In this document: positions 48,701 through 63,700 of the stretch, in pieces
Layout of the letters: each line of letters starts with the position of its first letter
Position numbering within the stretch: position 1 is the stretch's first letter
From: Prosopocoilus inquinatus
Lineage: Eukaryota; Arthropoda; Insecta; Coleoptera; Lucanidae
Length of the DNA: 64,000 bases
Reading direction: 5' to 3'
NCBI GenBank assembly: GCA_036172665.1
Contig: CM069870.1
Coordinates: 61,504,212-61,568,211, forward strand
The notes under the pieces: model-generated
The model's database searches: none
The model's input: the letters and a program-made list of their open reading frames with translations, nothing else
What the model was told of the DNA's origin: nothing
Program-made: the position numbers and the translations under genes

Positions 48701-51700
48701 GGCGGCCATGCTTGCTGTCAGAGCATAATGAAAGATTTTAGAAAAATTTTGTGCAAATCGTTTTTGATTGCAGTGAGAACCTCGAGCAGCCTCTGGACAG
48801 CTGTTTCAGCCCTGCTTGGGGCTTCTTCAGCAGAAACGTAGCTCGACATTCCCACTGCAGACCAAAAACGACTTGCCCAATTTATTCGGAAATGCGATGT
48901 AAGAATGATGAACATATAAAATAGCGACATCTTACTATCGCTTTTTGACCTAACATTGCAGTAGGATAGACAAATTGAAGCGGGATTTGCTCCTAATGAG
49001 TCCCCCATGCAAGGCGGCCATGCTTGCTGTCAAAGCATAATGAAAGATTTTAGAAAAATTTTGTGCAAATCGTTTTTGATTGCAGTGAGAACCTCGAGCA
49101 GCCTCTGGACAGCTGAAGAAGCCCCAAGCAGGGCTGAAACCCCAAATTACCCCAAATTACCAGACTGCGGAAGTTTACGCATTTGCCTTTTCTGTTTGTT
49201 AAACACTAGTTTGATACGGATTTTAAATACGTTTCACGTAGTTACTGCTCAAATGGTAAAGTTTTATAGTGCCTACTTTTGCAAATTTGTGGATAAATGC
49301 CTATTTCAGACAAAAGTGCCTATAATGTGCCTTTTTCTTCAAAATTCTCAGAATAAATTTTCAATTTGCATAAATTAAAATTAAAATGATTAATACAACC
49401 GTTATTATTCATAAAAAAATGATGACTGCGGCAATTTTTTAGAATCTTGTGGATACACCTTGAAACCAAGAATTGCGGCTTTTTTATTCAGAATGATGAA
49501 ACAACTATCGGACATCGGTACCTTTGTTTCTATAAAAGTTTTCATTGATATATAAGCCGAATTGCATAGGTTTTACTTAGTTTTAATTTAGGATTTGCAG
49601 GAACTTTATCTAAAAAAAACAAGATCAGTTTCAAGTAGTCTTGCGTAAAGTATTTCCAGTAGCAAATACGTCTTGAAGAAAATTTGGAAAACCAATTTTT
49701 TAAATAATCTATAGAAAAATATTTGACAATAAGTTCTTTCTGAGTCAACTATTGAGCTATTTAGAATTAATAATAAAAATAATAATTTACTTGATTTGGA
49801 CACCCGGTACATTTATAATATTTATACTTTATTTGTGCCTATTTTGCACATATACGAGCTTTTTTTAGGCGCCTAAAATAGACTTTTTTAGTGCCTAAAC
49901 TTCCGCAGTCTAATAATTACCAAATAATTTAAAAAGTAGTAAGCTTTGGAAGTTAATATTTTAGAGACATAATTAATTTGATGTTCTGAACGCAATGCGA
50001 TGATAAAAACACTATGTTTTATTTAAAAATGTTAAAAATAATTGAAAATCTCAAAAACCTAATAGTCATTTGTTTTTCCGATGTTGCCATAAAATTGGAC
50101 AGGTAAGGTCCTGAAATTTTCCTCAGATAATTTTCTTCTATTTTTTTTTTTTTACATCGCAAGACGTTTAAGATGTCCAGTTCAGTACATCTCGCAAAGG
50201 ATATTTTTCTACCTATCGATATGATGTCTGGCGAACACCCTGTATACATATTTTTTCCTTTATTTTGATAAGTATGATACATCTCTGAAGCAGCAGTTAC
50301 TTCTGAGACATTCTACTAATCTAAATGAAGTAAAAATTCAAATAAATTGTATCTGAAAATAAGCGGTTTTACATTATTGTTAAAAACATTAAATTAAGAA
50401 ATTGAAAGCTAAAAATTTAATTCTATTTCAAATGTTAAAGTGAATGCAGGAAAAAAATCGCTTATACTTGTATACCTGCATCGCGTTCCAGATATCTAAT
50501 TAAGTCCGACTATAAAAAAAAAATCTACCTAACCAATCGGTTTCGCGTGATAGGTATACTACAAGCGCGAAACCATTTGGATAGTTAGAAAATAATTTTT
50601 TTTAATAGACGAACTTAATTAGATATCCTGAACGCGAGGCTATGATAAAAAGTTGATTTTTTGTTAAAAAAATAAAATCATTTGAAAATCTCGATACTGC
50701 CATAAAATCGAGTGGAAAGGTCCTAAAACTTTTCTAACTTAAGTTACCTCATCAAATTTCAACTAAAAAAGTTAGCTCGTAAACATTTTCCCTGAACATC
50801 AAGGTTTATTTACCAAATAAAAAGAAAATAGTAGGCTTTGGAAGATAATATTTTAGACATAGTTAATTTGACACCCTGTATGCGATGCGATAATAAAACA
50901 TAGTTTTATGAAAAAAAGTTAAAAAAAAAGTTAATTCAAATAATGCTGCGGCTTCCCTGAAGTAGCGGTCTGTATTTTTGTTACACCCTGTAAAGGGAAA
51001 AGTACGTATTTGAAAACGTAGTACGCAAAGCAAAGAACCGCTTTTAAATCAAGAAAATTCGATGACTTCGTAACTAAAAATGACAAACGCTTCGAATTTT
51101 CCTTTTATTTTTGCCTTAAAATGATAACAAATTACAAATTAATATTTTAACGTATGAAATAAACATAGGCAAACTATCACCAAACAGTACGTTGGAAATG
51201 TCACAACCGTTCTTATTTTTTGGCTCGAGGTAGTTGGGACTGTTATAGCCGGTTGGTTCGAGGCAGTTGGGACTGTTATAGCCGGTTGGTTCGAGGCAGT
51301 TGGGACTGCTATACCCGGTTGATTCGAGGTAGTTGTCTTTCTTATCTCATGTTCTAAAATACTCTTCATAAAATAGTAGCAGTATCGAGTATCAGTAAAT
51401 ACGGAAATTGCGTCCGTTGTGTTGACATATCTGGAATGCATTATGCCGATTAGTTCACCATTGCATACAAGCGGACTTCCCGATTCCCCTACAAAAACAT
51501 CTTGATTCTCGCCTGAGGTAACGTCTTTGGTAGTTGAATTTTTTGTAAAACGACTCACACTAGTGATGTCATTAGTGATACACGGGCGCACTTGATATGT
51601 TTATTAAGTGACATTTTGGGTGTCGCTTCTAGAGATCTTCCGAAACCAATAATAATTGAGGAGTTGCTACAGGACTTGAAATGCAAAATCAGAGATAAAT

Positions 51701-54700
51701 CAATGCATTTACTTCGTAAAAACGTTGTCTTTAGTTCTGCTACTGCTGTGTCATAATTTAAATCAGTGTAGTATTCGGGATGAATTAAGAATGACTCAGC
51801 TTCGCTTACTTGTACATTAGACGAGTTCTTTTTTATCTCTTCCAGAGTTGACATACCGATGTAAAAGTGAAAAGTACCGTGAACTGTTCCGGACTTATCC
51901 GGATCGAAACAACGAGCTGCCGTCAACACCCAAGTTGGCTTTATAAGTGTACCACCACACATCTTGCCATTTCCGAATATAGAGACAAAGTAAGGATGCT
52001 GATCCGCTTGGCAATCGTATTCTGCTGTTATTTTGCTTGAAATGTCTATCTCTATCAGAAACAGAAAGAACAAAATTCCAGAAACTTTCATAATTAAACA
52101 CTTTCGTTAAATGTCAGTTTAACACATGCAAAAAAGAAGACAAGTTAAATGTTACATAGCAACCAAGACCGTCTCTGATTCCACTAGCCCATACATGAGG
52201 GTGAAACCGAATTGGATAACGACAACCATAGATAAGACGGTAACTACACAAAATATTACGACTTGCTCAATTTGAGAAAATCACTAACCAACAGATGATG
52301 CTTTTAATAAGGAAAACCTAAGGTCCCTAGGAAAACCTAGAGTTCCGGTATATTATTTAAGATAAAAGTTAGGCAAACGCGGTTGGCATCCGCCATAGCT
52401 AGCTAATCCAAGGTAAATCGTTTCTTACGTTACGCGAGAAAATTAATCGTAATGCTGGGTTTCCTATTCGTAATTGGTTGATTTAAATTTTTTTAATGTT
52501 TCAACGTTCAGATCCTATCGTGATTGGTTGACTTAAAATTTTTGAATGTTTCAATATCCAGAAATTTTAAATCAACCAATCACGAATAGGATTTTAAACG
52601 CCGCACGCCGGATGCCGTACGCCCGAGATGTGGAAACCCAGCACCAGTCGCGTTCCTTCTATATCGACTCTCAGATAATCTCACCTCACTTCCACTCCGT
52701 TGATGAAATTACGCGTTCCTTTTACTGTGAAGTGAGGAAGCACAAGTGAAGAAGTTGTTTCCCCTCTCACCAGGGATTTGAATGAACCGCTAGCCCTGTA
52801 TCAGTAATGAGTGTTCGTCTCTCCGTAATACGGAAATTAATCGTATGTTACTCAACAAAATATTTGATACTGAAAGATTGTTTCTTGAAGAAATCGCTAA
52901 AAGATATTTCATTTCATTGAAAGAAACCCGTTTCAGACAGCCTTAAAGGTCTTTGAACGTATTAATGACAAGTGTCGTGTTTGAAATTTTGACGTACGAA
53001 CTTCCTCAATTTTCAATTTTTCCCTTATCAATCGTTCCATTTAGACAAATTTTTATTCATTTTTTATGTGAGCTGAGACACTCATCCCAACTAGCCTAAG
53101 CTCAGTTTATTTATATAAAGAACGCGACTATCATTTGTAATTTTATATTTGAGCAAATCTAGCTACGTATGTTGCCACCAACCTGACAAAATAAAATTTC
53201 GGATGCTTTAACAGGCTACATTATGAAACCCAAATAACTCCTTTAAGTTTCATAATAGTTTCGTAATGAAGTACCGAAATAGAAAAAGATATTTTAAAGA
53301 CCTGTTACACGAAGGAGGTAAAAAATAAGTCTTTTTAATACCGAAAGAACTGCTTCAGTACAGTTGTTCATTTGCTATTGTTTTTATGGCAGTCAAAATG
53401 ATCTATGTACCACAATAAGCGATGAAGTGGCCTGACTTAATTTTTTTTGTCTGATAATTTTTCAGCGTATCAAATTTTTATGAGAGGGTTTATTTATTAC
53501 TTAAGTATCACTAACTTTTATACAGCAGGGCTAAGCCAAAAACACAATGTAATTTGGAGAAGTGTACCTTCAATATGAAAAGATAAAAAAATAATGAACG
53601 CTGGCGAGACATATATCTGGAGAGGGAGATCTTCCAACAAAAGACAAAGAGATACAGAAAAGAAATAAAATAAAAGTGTTAGAAAGCAAGGAGCTACAGC
53701 CGAGAAACTTAATTCGGGCATAACCCAAAAAAATAGATTGGCTGAATCTATGACAACTGAAAAGAACCTACAGTATAACTTCTTGTCCTAGTAGAATGCT
53801 TTTTGGTTTTTAATCCAAAATTGCAAAATCGACCGCCAAGTTGAGTCTACGTGTTTTCTGCACGTTTGCAACATTTAGATTCACTTAAGTGGCTGGAGTT
53901 ACGAGGATGGTTTGATAAGTCGATGCACAAAAGAAAAGTACTTCATTTTTTTCTGGGTGCATTATTTTTAATTTTCAACCTAGTCTCCTGTAAGCTTAAA
54001 AACTTAGTCCAGTTTGTTCATTCCTTCCAAATAAGAGTATTATTCCAACTCTGCAAAATAGGCATTCGTTTCCATAATCATCTTCTCGTTAGAATAAAAT
54101 CTCTTTCCCTTTTTGATATTGGGAAACAAGTCGTAGTCCGTGGCAGTCAAATCTGGAGAATATGGGAGATGTGGATATGAATTGGAACTTTAATTCCATC
54201 AATTTTGCTGTCACAACTCCAGACAAGTGAGCTGGTGCGTTATCGTAATGGAAAATGACTATTTTTATGGGTCAATCGTGGACTTTTCCCTCCCAGTTCG
54301 GTTTTCAAACGATCCAAAAATGATGAATAATATGCGCCCCTGATAGTTTCACTCTCTTTCTTGTAATCGATGAGGATTATTATTCCTTGCGAATCTCAAA
54401 AGACAGTAGCCATAACCTTCCCGGCCGACGCAACGGAATTATCTTCGCCTTCTTTGTTGAAGTCTTGCAACCCTTTGTTTGAACTATTCCTTGGACTCAG
54501 GTGTGTGGTGGAGTATCCAAGTTTCGTCCACACTGACGAAGCAACGCCGAAAGTCCTGAGGATTCCGATTGCTCATCCCAAAAGACAGTCGCCGTAACCT
54601 TCCTGGCCGACGGAATATTCTTCAAGTTTTGGTCACAGTGTTGAAGCAACACTTAAAGTCCTATCTCGTGGATAGCTTTTCCTTGTCCAAATGTTGTAAA

Positions 54701-57700
54701 CTATTATGTACCCGTTCGTTCGAGATGCCCACAATATTAGCAATCTCACGCACCTTCACTGTTCTATCAACCATCACCATATATCATGGATTTTCTGAAT
54801 GTTTTCTGCAATAGTGATCTCAACAGGCAGTCCAGGACGTTCAGCGTCGCTTGTGCTTATATGGCCTCTCCGAAGCACGTATAAACCGTTCTAATCGAAG
54901 ATACAGAATCACTATAATGTCTATCAAGCTTTCCTTAGTCTGCTGAGGCGATTTGCCTTTCATGAAGCAATGTTTGATCAACACATGAAATTCTCTTTCG
55001 CCCAATTTTTGGAAATCACTGTACTTCTTCTATTTCAAACCAAAGCCAAACACATATAAATAGACCGATCCGATTGAGACTTGAGGCCTGTTCTTCCAAG
55101 AGGTACTGCTAACTGAAGATAACCTTAATACACACCAATATTGTGTAGTTTTGAAGTTATTTTGAAGTCGGTGGTATTCACACAATAGCATCGAGCAAGT
55201 AAGTCGCATATATGAAGAAGCTAGAATTTTCCTTAAGATTTAAACAGACCACTCACTAGGATACATGTTGGATAACACGCTCGGCAACATGACTTGCAAC
55301 AGCAAGTTCATTTGTGCGCTGGCATATTTGTAAGTTACAGACTCCTGAAGAAATATCCAAAAGCCAAGAAGCAAGCCTGTGCTTATTGCTGTGAGTTATA
55401 GCATATCACTTATTTGGGGACATGTTGCCGGGCATGTTTTCGAACATGTTGCTTAACATGTTCCCAAGTAACTGGCCTATTATTCATCCATTTGCCTACG
55501 TCATAAAAGAGTTACAAAATAACTAATAATACCTTCAATTCAAAAACATTTGTGGAATCCTGAAACAAAGTTGGAAGCGACAAGTGACAAATAACAAAGC
55601 TATACACATATTTAAACATATTTATATTTATATTTATCGAAAAATAATCAATATGGCGCAGTGACATTTCCTGACAGTTGTCAGACGATATACCGTTTGC
55701 TTTAAAATTTGAGTTTGAAGCTTAATTGTGTTTTAAACGCAAAAGATTCATGAACACCTATCTATCTGAAACGTGCGCTTCACTATTTCTTGCGTTTTTG
55801 AACTTATTTGCATGCACAAATAGGTAAGAAAAACGGCTGTTGATAAGGCTTCAACTTTCGCCGTATTCACACTCAACAATTAACAAATTATCAATATTAT
55901 CAATCAGATTCGTTCATTAAGCATAATAAATCATCATTGGGACTTGGAATCATAATGGAATAGTTTGAATGAACACCTTCGATATCTAAGAAAGTTGAAT
56001 AATGACTATAAATTTAAAAGACGTATATATTAATTACTACGAATTGAAGTTAATCTTCAGGAAAATGCCAAATTCACAGGTGTTCCAAAATAACAAACAA
56101 ATCGAATGCGGAGGGCGTCAAGGACCGTAGAGGCCCAAAAAGAGCTAACTACAAAATTTTGCTTCCCTAAAAATAATTAAAGAATACTTACGAATTAAGT
56201 GCGGTTTTATTTATAAAACTAATTAGTTTTTTCTGTGATTCAGATTGTTCTACAGAGTGATTATTATTTACTTAAAGACTTTATTATTGACTAATTTAGT
56301 AAATGACTGCAAGAAAGTTTCAGCTGTCATCAATGTTTTGACGTTGGCGCGAAACAGGAAAACAATGTGGCGCAAGTTTGCGGTATTTGATAGATCGAGG
56401 GACTTTAAGTTTTCCATAAGAAATTTTGTTGCAAATCGTTTTTGATTGCAATGAATAGCTCGAGCAGCCTCTGTACAGCTGTTTCAGCCCTATTTGGGGC
56501 TTCTTTAACAGAAACGTAGCTCAAGATTTCCACTGCAAACAAAAAAAAAAGCGATCATAGGATGTCGTTGTTTTAGTTAGTCTTATCTATGGTTACCGTT
56601 ATCTAATTCATCGGACAAGAACAAACTTCAATTATGTTATCTAATTCGGTTTCACCCTCATGCAAGGGCCATGCGATATCAGAGATGGTCTTGGTTGGTT
56701 GTTAGAGTCGATGTTTTTTTTGTTTGTTTGTTTTTTTTTTTTGAAATGATAAACTGTCACTGACATTTAACGAAAGTGTTTAATTATGAAAATTTCTGGA
56801 ATTTGGTTCTTTCTGTTTCTGACAAAGGAAATAGTTTCTAACTCCTTTGGCAATTCAAGCAAAATTACAGCAGGATACGATTGCCAAGCGGATCAGCATC
56901 CTTACTTTGTCTCCATATACAGAACCGGCGAGATGTGTGGTGGTACACTTATAAACCCAACTTGGGTGTTGACGACAGCTAATTATTACAAACTAGGGAA
57001 ATATGGGGACACTTATCACGTTTACAGCGGTATGTCATCTTTGGAAGAGATAAAAAAGAACTCATCTAATTGTACAATTAAGCGAAGTTAGGGTCTTCCA
57101 CATGCATCCCAACTTCAGCGGTTCAGATAATGACATCGCATTAGCAGAACTGAAGACGAAAATTGTGCGAAGTAAATACGTTGAGCTCTCTTTGGAAATG
57201 ATAAGGTTAAATTCCTGTAGCAACTGCACAATTATGGGTTTCGGAGGATCTCCAAAAATGACCAAAATGTCAGTTGATAAACATTTCAAGTGCGCCCATG
57301 GCATACCACTAATGAAATCTTTCGAATGTTTTGCGTATTATAAACAAATGAATTATTGGTGTACACGAGAGTTTACCTCAAGCGAGAATCAAGATGTTTT
57401 TGTAGGGGAATTGGGAAGTCCACTTATGTGTAATGGTGAACAAATCGGTATAATGCATTCCAGATATGTCAACACATCGATCGCACTTAACACATTTACT
57501 ATAGTTGGAATGTACTACTCCAGTTTCATAATGCCTACTATAGATGCTTCGAACCAAAGAAGAACAACTGCCTCGAGCCAAAGAAGAAGAAGAACAACTA
57601 CCTCGAGCCAAAGAAGAAGAACAACTGCCTCGAGCCAAAGAATAAGAACGGATGTGACATTTCCAACATTTTGTTTGTCGATAATAAGTGTCTATATTTA

Positions 57701-60700
57701 TTTCATACGTTAAAAAATTAATACTTAATTTGTTATAATGTGACCTGAGGTTAATGCAAAAATAAAAGAAAAATTTGAAGAGGAAGATATTTTTATTTGC
57801 CTTCTTCGTTTGTCATTTAGTTACGAAGTCATCGAATTTTCCGATCAAAATAAAGAAAAAAGTTCATATAAACTTATACAGTGATACTATTTTATTATGC
57901 TCTTGTCTGCTAAGGAAAAATGGTATACACGGTGGATCATTTGTTACCAACTTATTTAAATCTTCTCCGTAATTCTATATTAACTCAAATACAGAGTGGT
58001 GATAAAGTCCAGCAACAAGCCCATAATTTGTTTATCTGAACTCTTGCAAAATACTGAAACAGGTAAATTTTTAATTTTAAAAAGTCACACGTCAGCGTAA
58101 AAATCTTTTCTTGATCGTCATCTGTCTTTCCATTGTGACGTCATCATGAGTTTTTTTTAAATGACAACCCAACTTTTTAGTCTAGATTTGGACGGTCCTT
58201 CATGTCAATTAAAAAAAAAATAGTACTATACTTAACATTTTTTTTGGAAAAAATAAACATCATATACGTGCAGAAATGGAAAAATATCAGTCCAGAAATT
58301 GTTGCATGGCAGTAAAAAGGGTGGAGGTCAATGCCAATTGGTACATAGGAAACAATTTGAACATTTTTGTTAATTAATTATTAGTTTTTGTTTTTAATTT
58401 CAAGAAATAATTATTTTCTAAAATTAATGCCTATATATATAACAGAAAAAAAAATTTCTAACTATCCAAAAGTTTTCCATCTTGTATACAGGTTTAAATG
58501 ATTTTTTCCTGCATTTACTTCAACATTTTAAATAGAATTAAATCTTTCATTTTCAATTTCATAATTTTAATAATTTAACTATAACATAAAACAGCTCATT
58601 TTCAGATATAGTTTATTTGAGTTTTTTTTTCTTCATTTTGATTAGTAGAGTGTCTCAAAAGTAGCAGCAGCTTCAGAGATGTATCACACTTATCAAAATT
58701 AAAAAAAAATGACGGTGTTCGCGAGACACCGTATCGATGGCTAGAAAAAGAAAACTTTTAGAGATGTTCTGAGCTAGACATCTTAGGCTCAATTCTCACA
58801 CGAGCGGCACGTCGCGTCATATTTTTACATGTAATTTTTTGACATTGAATGCTGCCGAGTGAGAATGCTTCATTTAAAACCGAAAGAAAAGATTAGCATA
58901 ATTGTCAAAACGTTTCAGTGTCACGGTTTATTTCTTTCTGTTGTAATTTTATCTTGCCAAAAGTAAAAAAAGCAACTATTACTTATTAAAAGAAAACGAA
59001 AATCTTATTTGAACAATTTACAGCCTAGAAAAGTTCTTGAAAGTGACGACCGTCGTTTAAAATACACCCGTTTACTCTACAAATCCAATCCAATGGGCTT
59101 AAACATTAGCATTAAAAAAATTTTTTTTTCGATGCATAAATACATAAGATTAGTTAATTTTCAAGAAAAAAATTTTTTGGAGTATCCTAAGTATCAAAAA
59201 AAAAAAAAAATTATAAAGACAGGTCAAATTCAAACGCAGTGCGGCCAGATTGTGACGTCATTCTATCTCTTATACGTTATACGTTAAATGCATTGAGTTA
59301 TTGAATTGATATTTACTACACGTTTGCAACATTATATGGAATTGTTTTAATTTATCTACATGTTTAAGACTTAATTAGGCATATTTAAAATTAGAGAAAT
59401 GTTGTATAAACCGCATCGATCGTATGGTAATGCACGAACATATACGAATATACTATATACGCAGTCCTCGACGTTGGTGGATGCATTTACTCACAGATTC
59501 GTGTACGCTGAACTTTTCAAACCGTAACTAAATTTAAACTCGAATATCTCTTAACAGAATTTTTTGCTGAAATTTTTTTTTCACAGCATTCAGTTTTTGA
59601 TCTGAAGTGTTGTATTTTTAGTGATTAAAATCATTTTCAAAATTCATTGAACGAGCCCATTGTTTTTAATGCTGTTCATGACGCTAACCTTTTCATTCGA
59701 TTTCGCCGTTGTATCCGATTGGTCGACGCCTACGCGCCATCACCAGCGCCAAATTTAAAAATATACTATGGCTCTCAAACAAAAACAATAAATTGTGTAT
59801 CTCTGAAATCAATAACTTTTGTATAAAGGAAGTTTAGGTATTTAGCATCTATTGAAAGAGTACTATCGTAAGTTAAAATATCTGTACAACTTTCAATAAT
59901 ATATTGTATAAGATGTCAGTATTATCAAAATCAGAATTATGATTATTTACTAATGAATGTTCTACAAGCATTGAATAATTTTGATTATCGTTTTGGATAT
60001 GATATTTATGTTGGTCTAAACGTTTTTTTTTTTAATTTTGGAATGTAATGGTAAAACACGTCTTTATTACGAAGTACGATTTTGAAAACTTTAGGTAAAG
60101 GTTAGGAAAAGCAAAGTACATTGCGAAGTGCGGGCAAAAGGAGTTTGAACATGTCAAGATCTAATTTGTCAAATTGAAATATATCTCCTTCCAGGTTTAC
60201 TTCATCTAAAACAGTGTCAATGTTGCGGCTTGTTGCCTTTGCAGTAAGAGTATCAAAACGACGTTGAAATAATACGCGTGTATCGGAAAATAGCTCTTCC
60301 AAAATTTTAACAAGGTGATCAAATTTCATTTCAGTTGGCTTGTTCGGTGAAATGCGACCACAAAGTTGACGGTATTCCTGATCACCTAGAGCGTTGAGTA
60401 GAAGTAACAGCTGCAATTTTGCCGAAAGAGTTGAGGATTCTTCTGAGAAGGTGATCTTATGGCGTTGATATCAATGAGAGAATGTAGAATCGATCGACAA
60501 ATCAAAAGTAAATGTTCCAATACGAGCTGCTAAGTTGGTTTATTTGTAGTAGAAAGCTTCTGCTGATCTTTTAAAAGCCGCAATTCTTCTTGTTGAGCTT
60601 GCAAAAGCGTGAGCATACTTTTCAGAATACTGTCCATTTTTCAATCTATTCCTGAGTATCCTGTCCGCAGCGCCAATTGTTATGTTCGTTAGTGCAGACG

Positions 60701-63700
60701 AAAACAAATGAGAAATTTTTTTATTTATTATAGAAATGTAAGTATCTCAAAAATGTGATAACTCAGCTTTTTTCATTATAAACAAACCGCGCACTTAATT
60801 TGTTTTTCTTTACTGTGCTGGACCCAGCACCAAGAGTATCAAAAGGACGATCATTCACCAATTAAAATATCAAATAATATTCACTAGTTTCTAATCAATT
60901 AGTATGTATCACTATCATTACACTAAATTGTTTAATTTATAAGTGCAGTACAATTAAACGTTGCACGCATTCCATTCCTAAGTTTCTCTTAAGATATTTT
61001 CGATTCAGAATAAAATTTGCGATTCTTTGGGCAAAATCGTTTAAACAAATTTTAAGTGAAAGTAGCGCTTGTTGAGAAATGAAAGGGTTAAATGGTGCAT
61101 CAAATTCAAACATCAAATTATCAGGCTTGAATTATCATCACCCATCGAACTGGCATACACCAAATCGTACTATACATGAAACTGTCATGCATCAAATTGT
61201 CATGGACCAGAAAATTTGAAGCACCTTGTGTTCGGAATTTTTGATCTTAAAGATGACTGCCCAGAAAAATTGAAAGTTTAAAAACAATTAATAATACGTA
61301 CAAATAATATCAAATAGGAATCAACAAACGCTTGTTCGCTTGCAAATGATCAGACTCATTTTTATCAATCAAAAATGAGTAAAATTTTTTAATCGAAATT
61401 GTTGAGTCCAGCACAGTAGAAAAATAAATGAACAGCGCGGTTTGTTAATGACCAAAAAAAAATAGTTGCCACATTTTTTGATATACGTCCATTTCTGTAA
61501 GGTATAAAAGACTTTTTCATTTGTATTCGTCTTCCTACACTAACGAACCTAACAGAAACGGGTATACAAGATGCTGCATTTTAAAATGCAACATAGGAAA
61601 TCGCATGTTAATTTAAAGATGCTCGAATATAGGCTTCCCAAATTATTTTACAGCAAAGTTTCATTTAGGTTTCTCAAAATACTTTTCAAGATGAATCACT
61701 GTGTGAAGCTTGAAAATTTTTCATTGACTCAGTTTCAAGATATTTAAAAAAAGATTCTGTTACTAAATTCAATTTATACCAAACTATCAGTAGTCTTTAT
61801 CAATGATACGTGGGCTGCTGGAAAAGTTTCTGGAAACGGTTTGATAAAACGCGTGTGAAATTTGGTAAACGGTATCATTGTTTTTCGAAGTATTCGCCTT
61901 TGACGTCAATACACTTTTGCATACGCTCGAACCAATTTCTAAAGCACGTTTTCGACTCTAAAGTTGGTACCTCAGAAATCAGTGTCCGGAATGTTTCAAC
62001 CGCTGCTTCAGCCAACGAAAATCGCTCACCACGCTTTTTATTTTTGATATTTGGGAACAAAAAGAAATCATTAGGTGATAAATCAGGTGAATATGGACAG
62101 TGAGTCATTAATTCAACATTTTTGTTGGACAAAAAATCAACTGTTTGACGGGTTGAGTGAGAGCTGGCGTTGTCATGATGGAGAATAATTCGTCGATTTC
62201 GATTGTTTCTTCTTATTTGATCGATGACTTCCGGCAAACAAATTGTAGTATACCAATCAGCATTCACGGTTTTCGATCCTCTAAAGCCACGGTTGCTACG
62301 TGCCCAGTTAAACCAAAGAAACAAGCAATCATTTGCTTCGCAGCACTGCGTGAACAGACAACTTTTGTTGGTTTTGGTTCATTTTGAAATACCCAAACGG
62401 TAGATTGTCTACTTTTTGGCTCGTGCGAATAGATCCACGTTTCGTCACCAGTAACGATGTTATAAACTAAATTTGAACGACCTCCATTGAATTTCTTGAG
62501 CATTTCTTTACACCATTTGACACGACCCTGCTCTTGCGCTTCTGTTAAATTGTGTGGGATCCAACGACTGCAAAGCTTTCATACGTTCAAATGATCATGC
62601 AAAATCTGGTGTATTGCTTTCATGTCAATGCGTAAGGATACTTGAGTCTCACGGTATGTCACATGTCGATCTCTAGTGGCAACAACAGATGTTGATGGAC
62701 GACCTTCACGAAATTCGTCACTGAGAGAAGTACGTCCACGCTGGAATTCGACAAACCAATTATAAACACTGCTCTTTGATGGTGCTTCATCTCCAAAAGC
62801 CAAATGAAGCCGATCGAGGCATTGTTTCGGCGTTAGACCACATTTGAAATCGTAAAAATTCATGACACGAAAATTTTCACGCGAGATTTCCTTGTTTACA
62901 CAAAATTACTTTTTGTCAAATGCTGTACAAACAAAACTAGTTCACTTGGATAGGAATTGTCAATAGAATTATAGGCGAGAAACGTCAAATTTTTCAAATA
63001 TGATAGTTGATAAACGCTAACAATTCTAGACCTACTAGATTCCAGAAAATTTTCCAGCAGCCCACGTAGTGAAAACTGGACGGATAATTAATAAATCTAG
63101 TCTTTGTTGAAAAACATTCATAGAAAAAGCTTTTCCAGTAATTTGTTTTAACCATTACTGGTCAATAGTTTGGTATACATTGAGTTTCGTTCCTTAATCT
63201 TTTTTAAATATCTTGATCCTGAGCAAATAAAGAATTCTCAAACTTCACAGACAGAAACATCTTCTAGAATACTTTAAAAAACTTAAATGGAATTTTGCTT
63301 AAATGGAAGTCCAATATTCGAGCACTTTTAAATTAACATGGGATTTCCTATGTTGCCTTTCAAAATGTAGCACCCTATATAAGATTTCATTCACACCTGT
63401 TTATTAGTTAGTCATAATAATGCCGACTTTGAATATATTGTGAGGTCTATAAAACACTAGTGGAATTATGAACCCATAACTAAACTGTATTCAAAATCGG
63501 TATTATTATGACTTCATAATAAACAGGTGTTGGATAAAACTATGTATTGCACTCTTACGTTAACGGCAAATACGTTACTTGTATAATAAAAAGCCATTAT
63601 TAATTTTTTTCTTAATATGTTTTTAGTAATATTATTATTATTTTTAAAAGGCCGAGGAACCAACTCGTCCCACTTCTGGTGGACAAACGAAGGCCATGCC

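Larger units (their letters stand above)
61565..63379. mobile_element. foldback element split by a mariner insertion
   Basis: The arms 61565-61790 and (inverted) about 63165-63379 match through gcaacataggaaatc, catgttaatttaaa, tgctcgaatat and caagatatttaaaaaa. TA flanks both outer ends (61563-61564, 63380-63381). Without the mariner it is about 555 bp. The element was in place before the mariner arrived. Confidence 0.8.

Noticed and set aside
51520..51600. A short intron explaining the frame change in protease-homolog copy 2
   Set aside because: A GT-AG span that restores frame exists, but copy 1 keeps coding sequence with conserved cysteines at the same place, so a simple indel is the better explanation. 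cDNA would decide.
59009..59287. 92-codon plus-strand frame
   Set aside because: Lysine/isoleucine-rich with A-runs. No family, and it is not conserved in the inverted duplicate flank.
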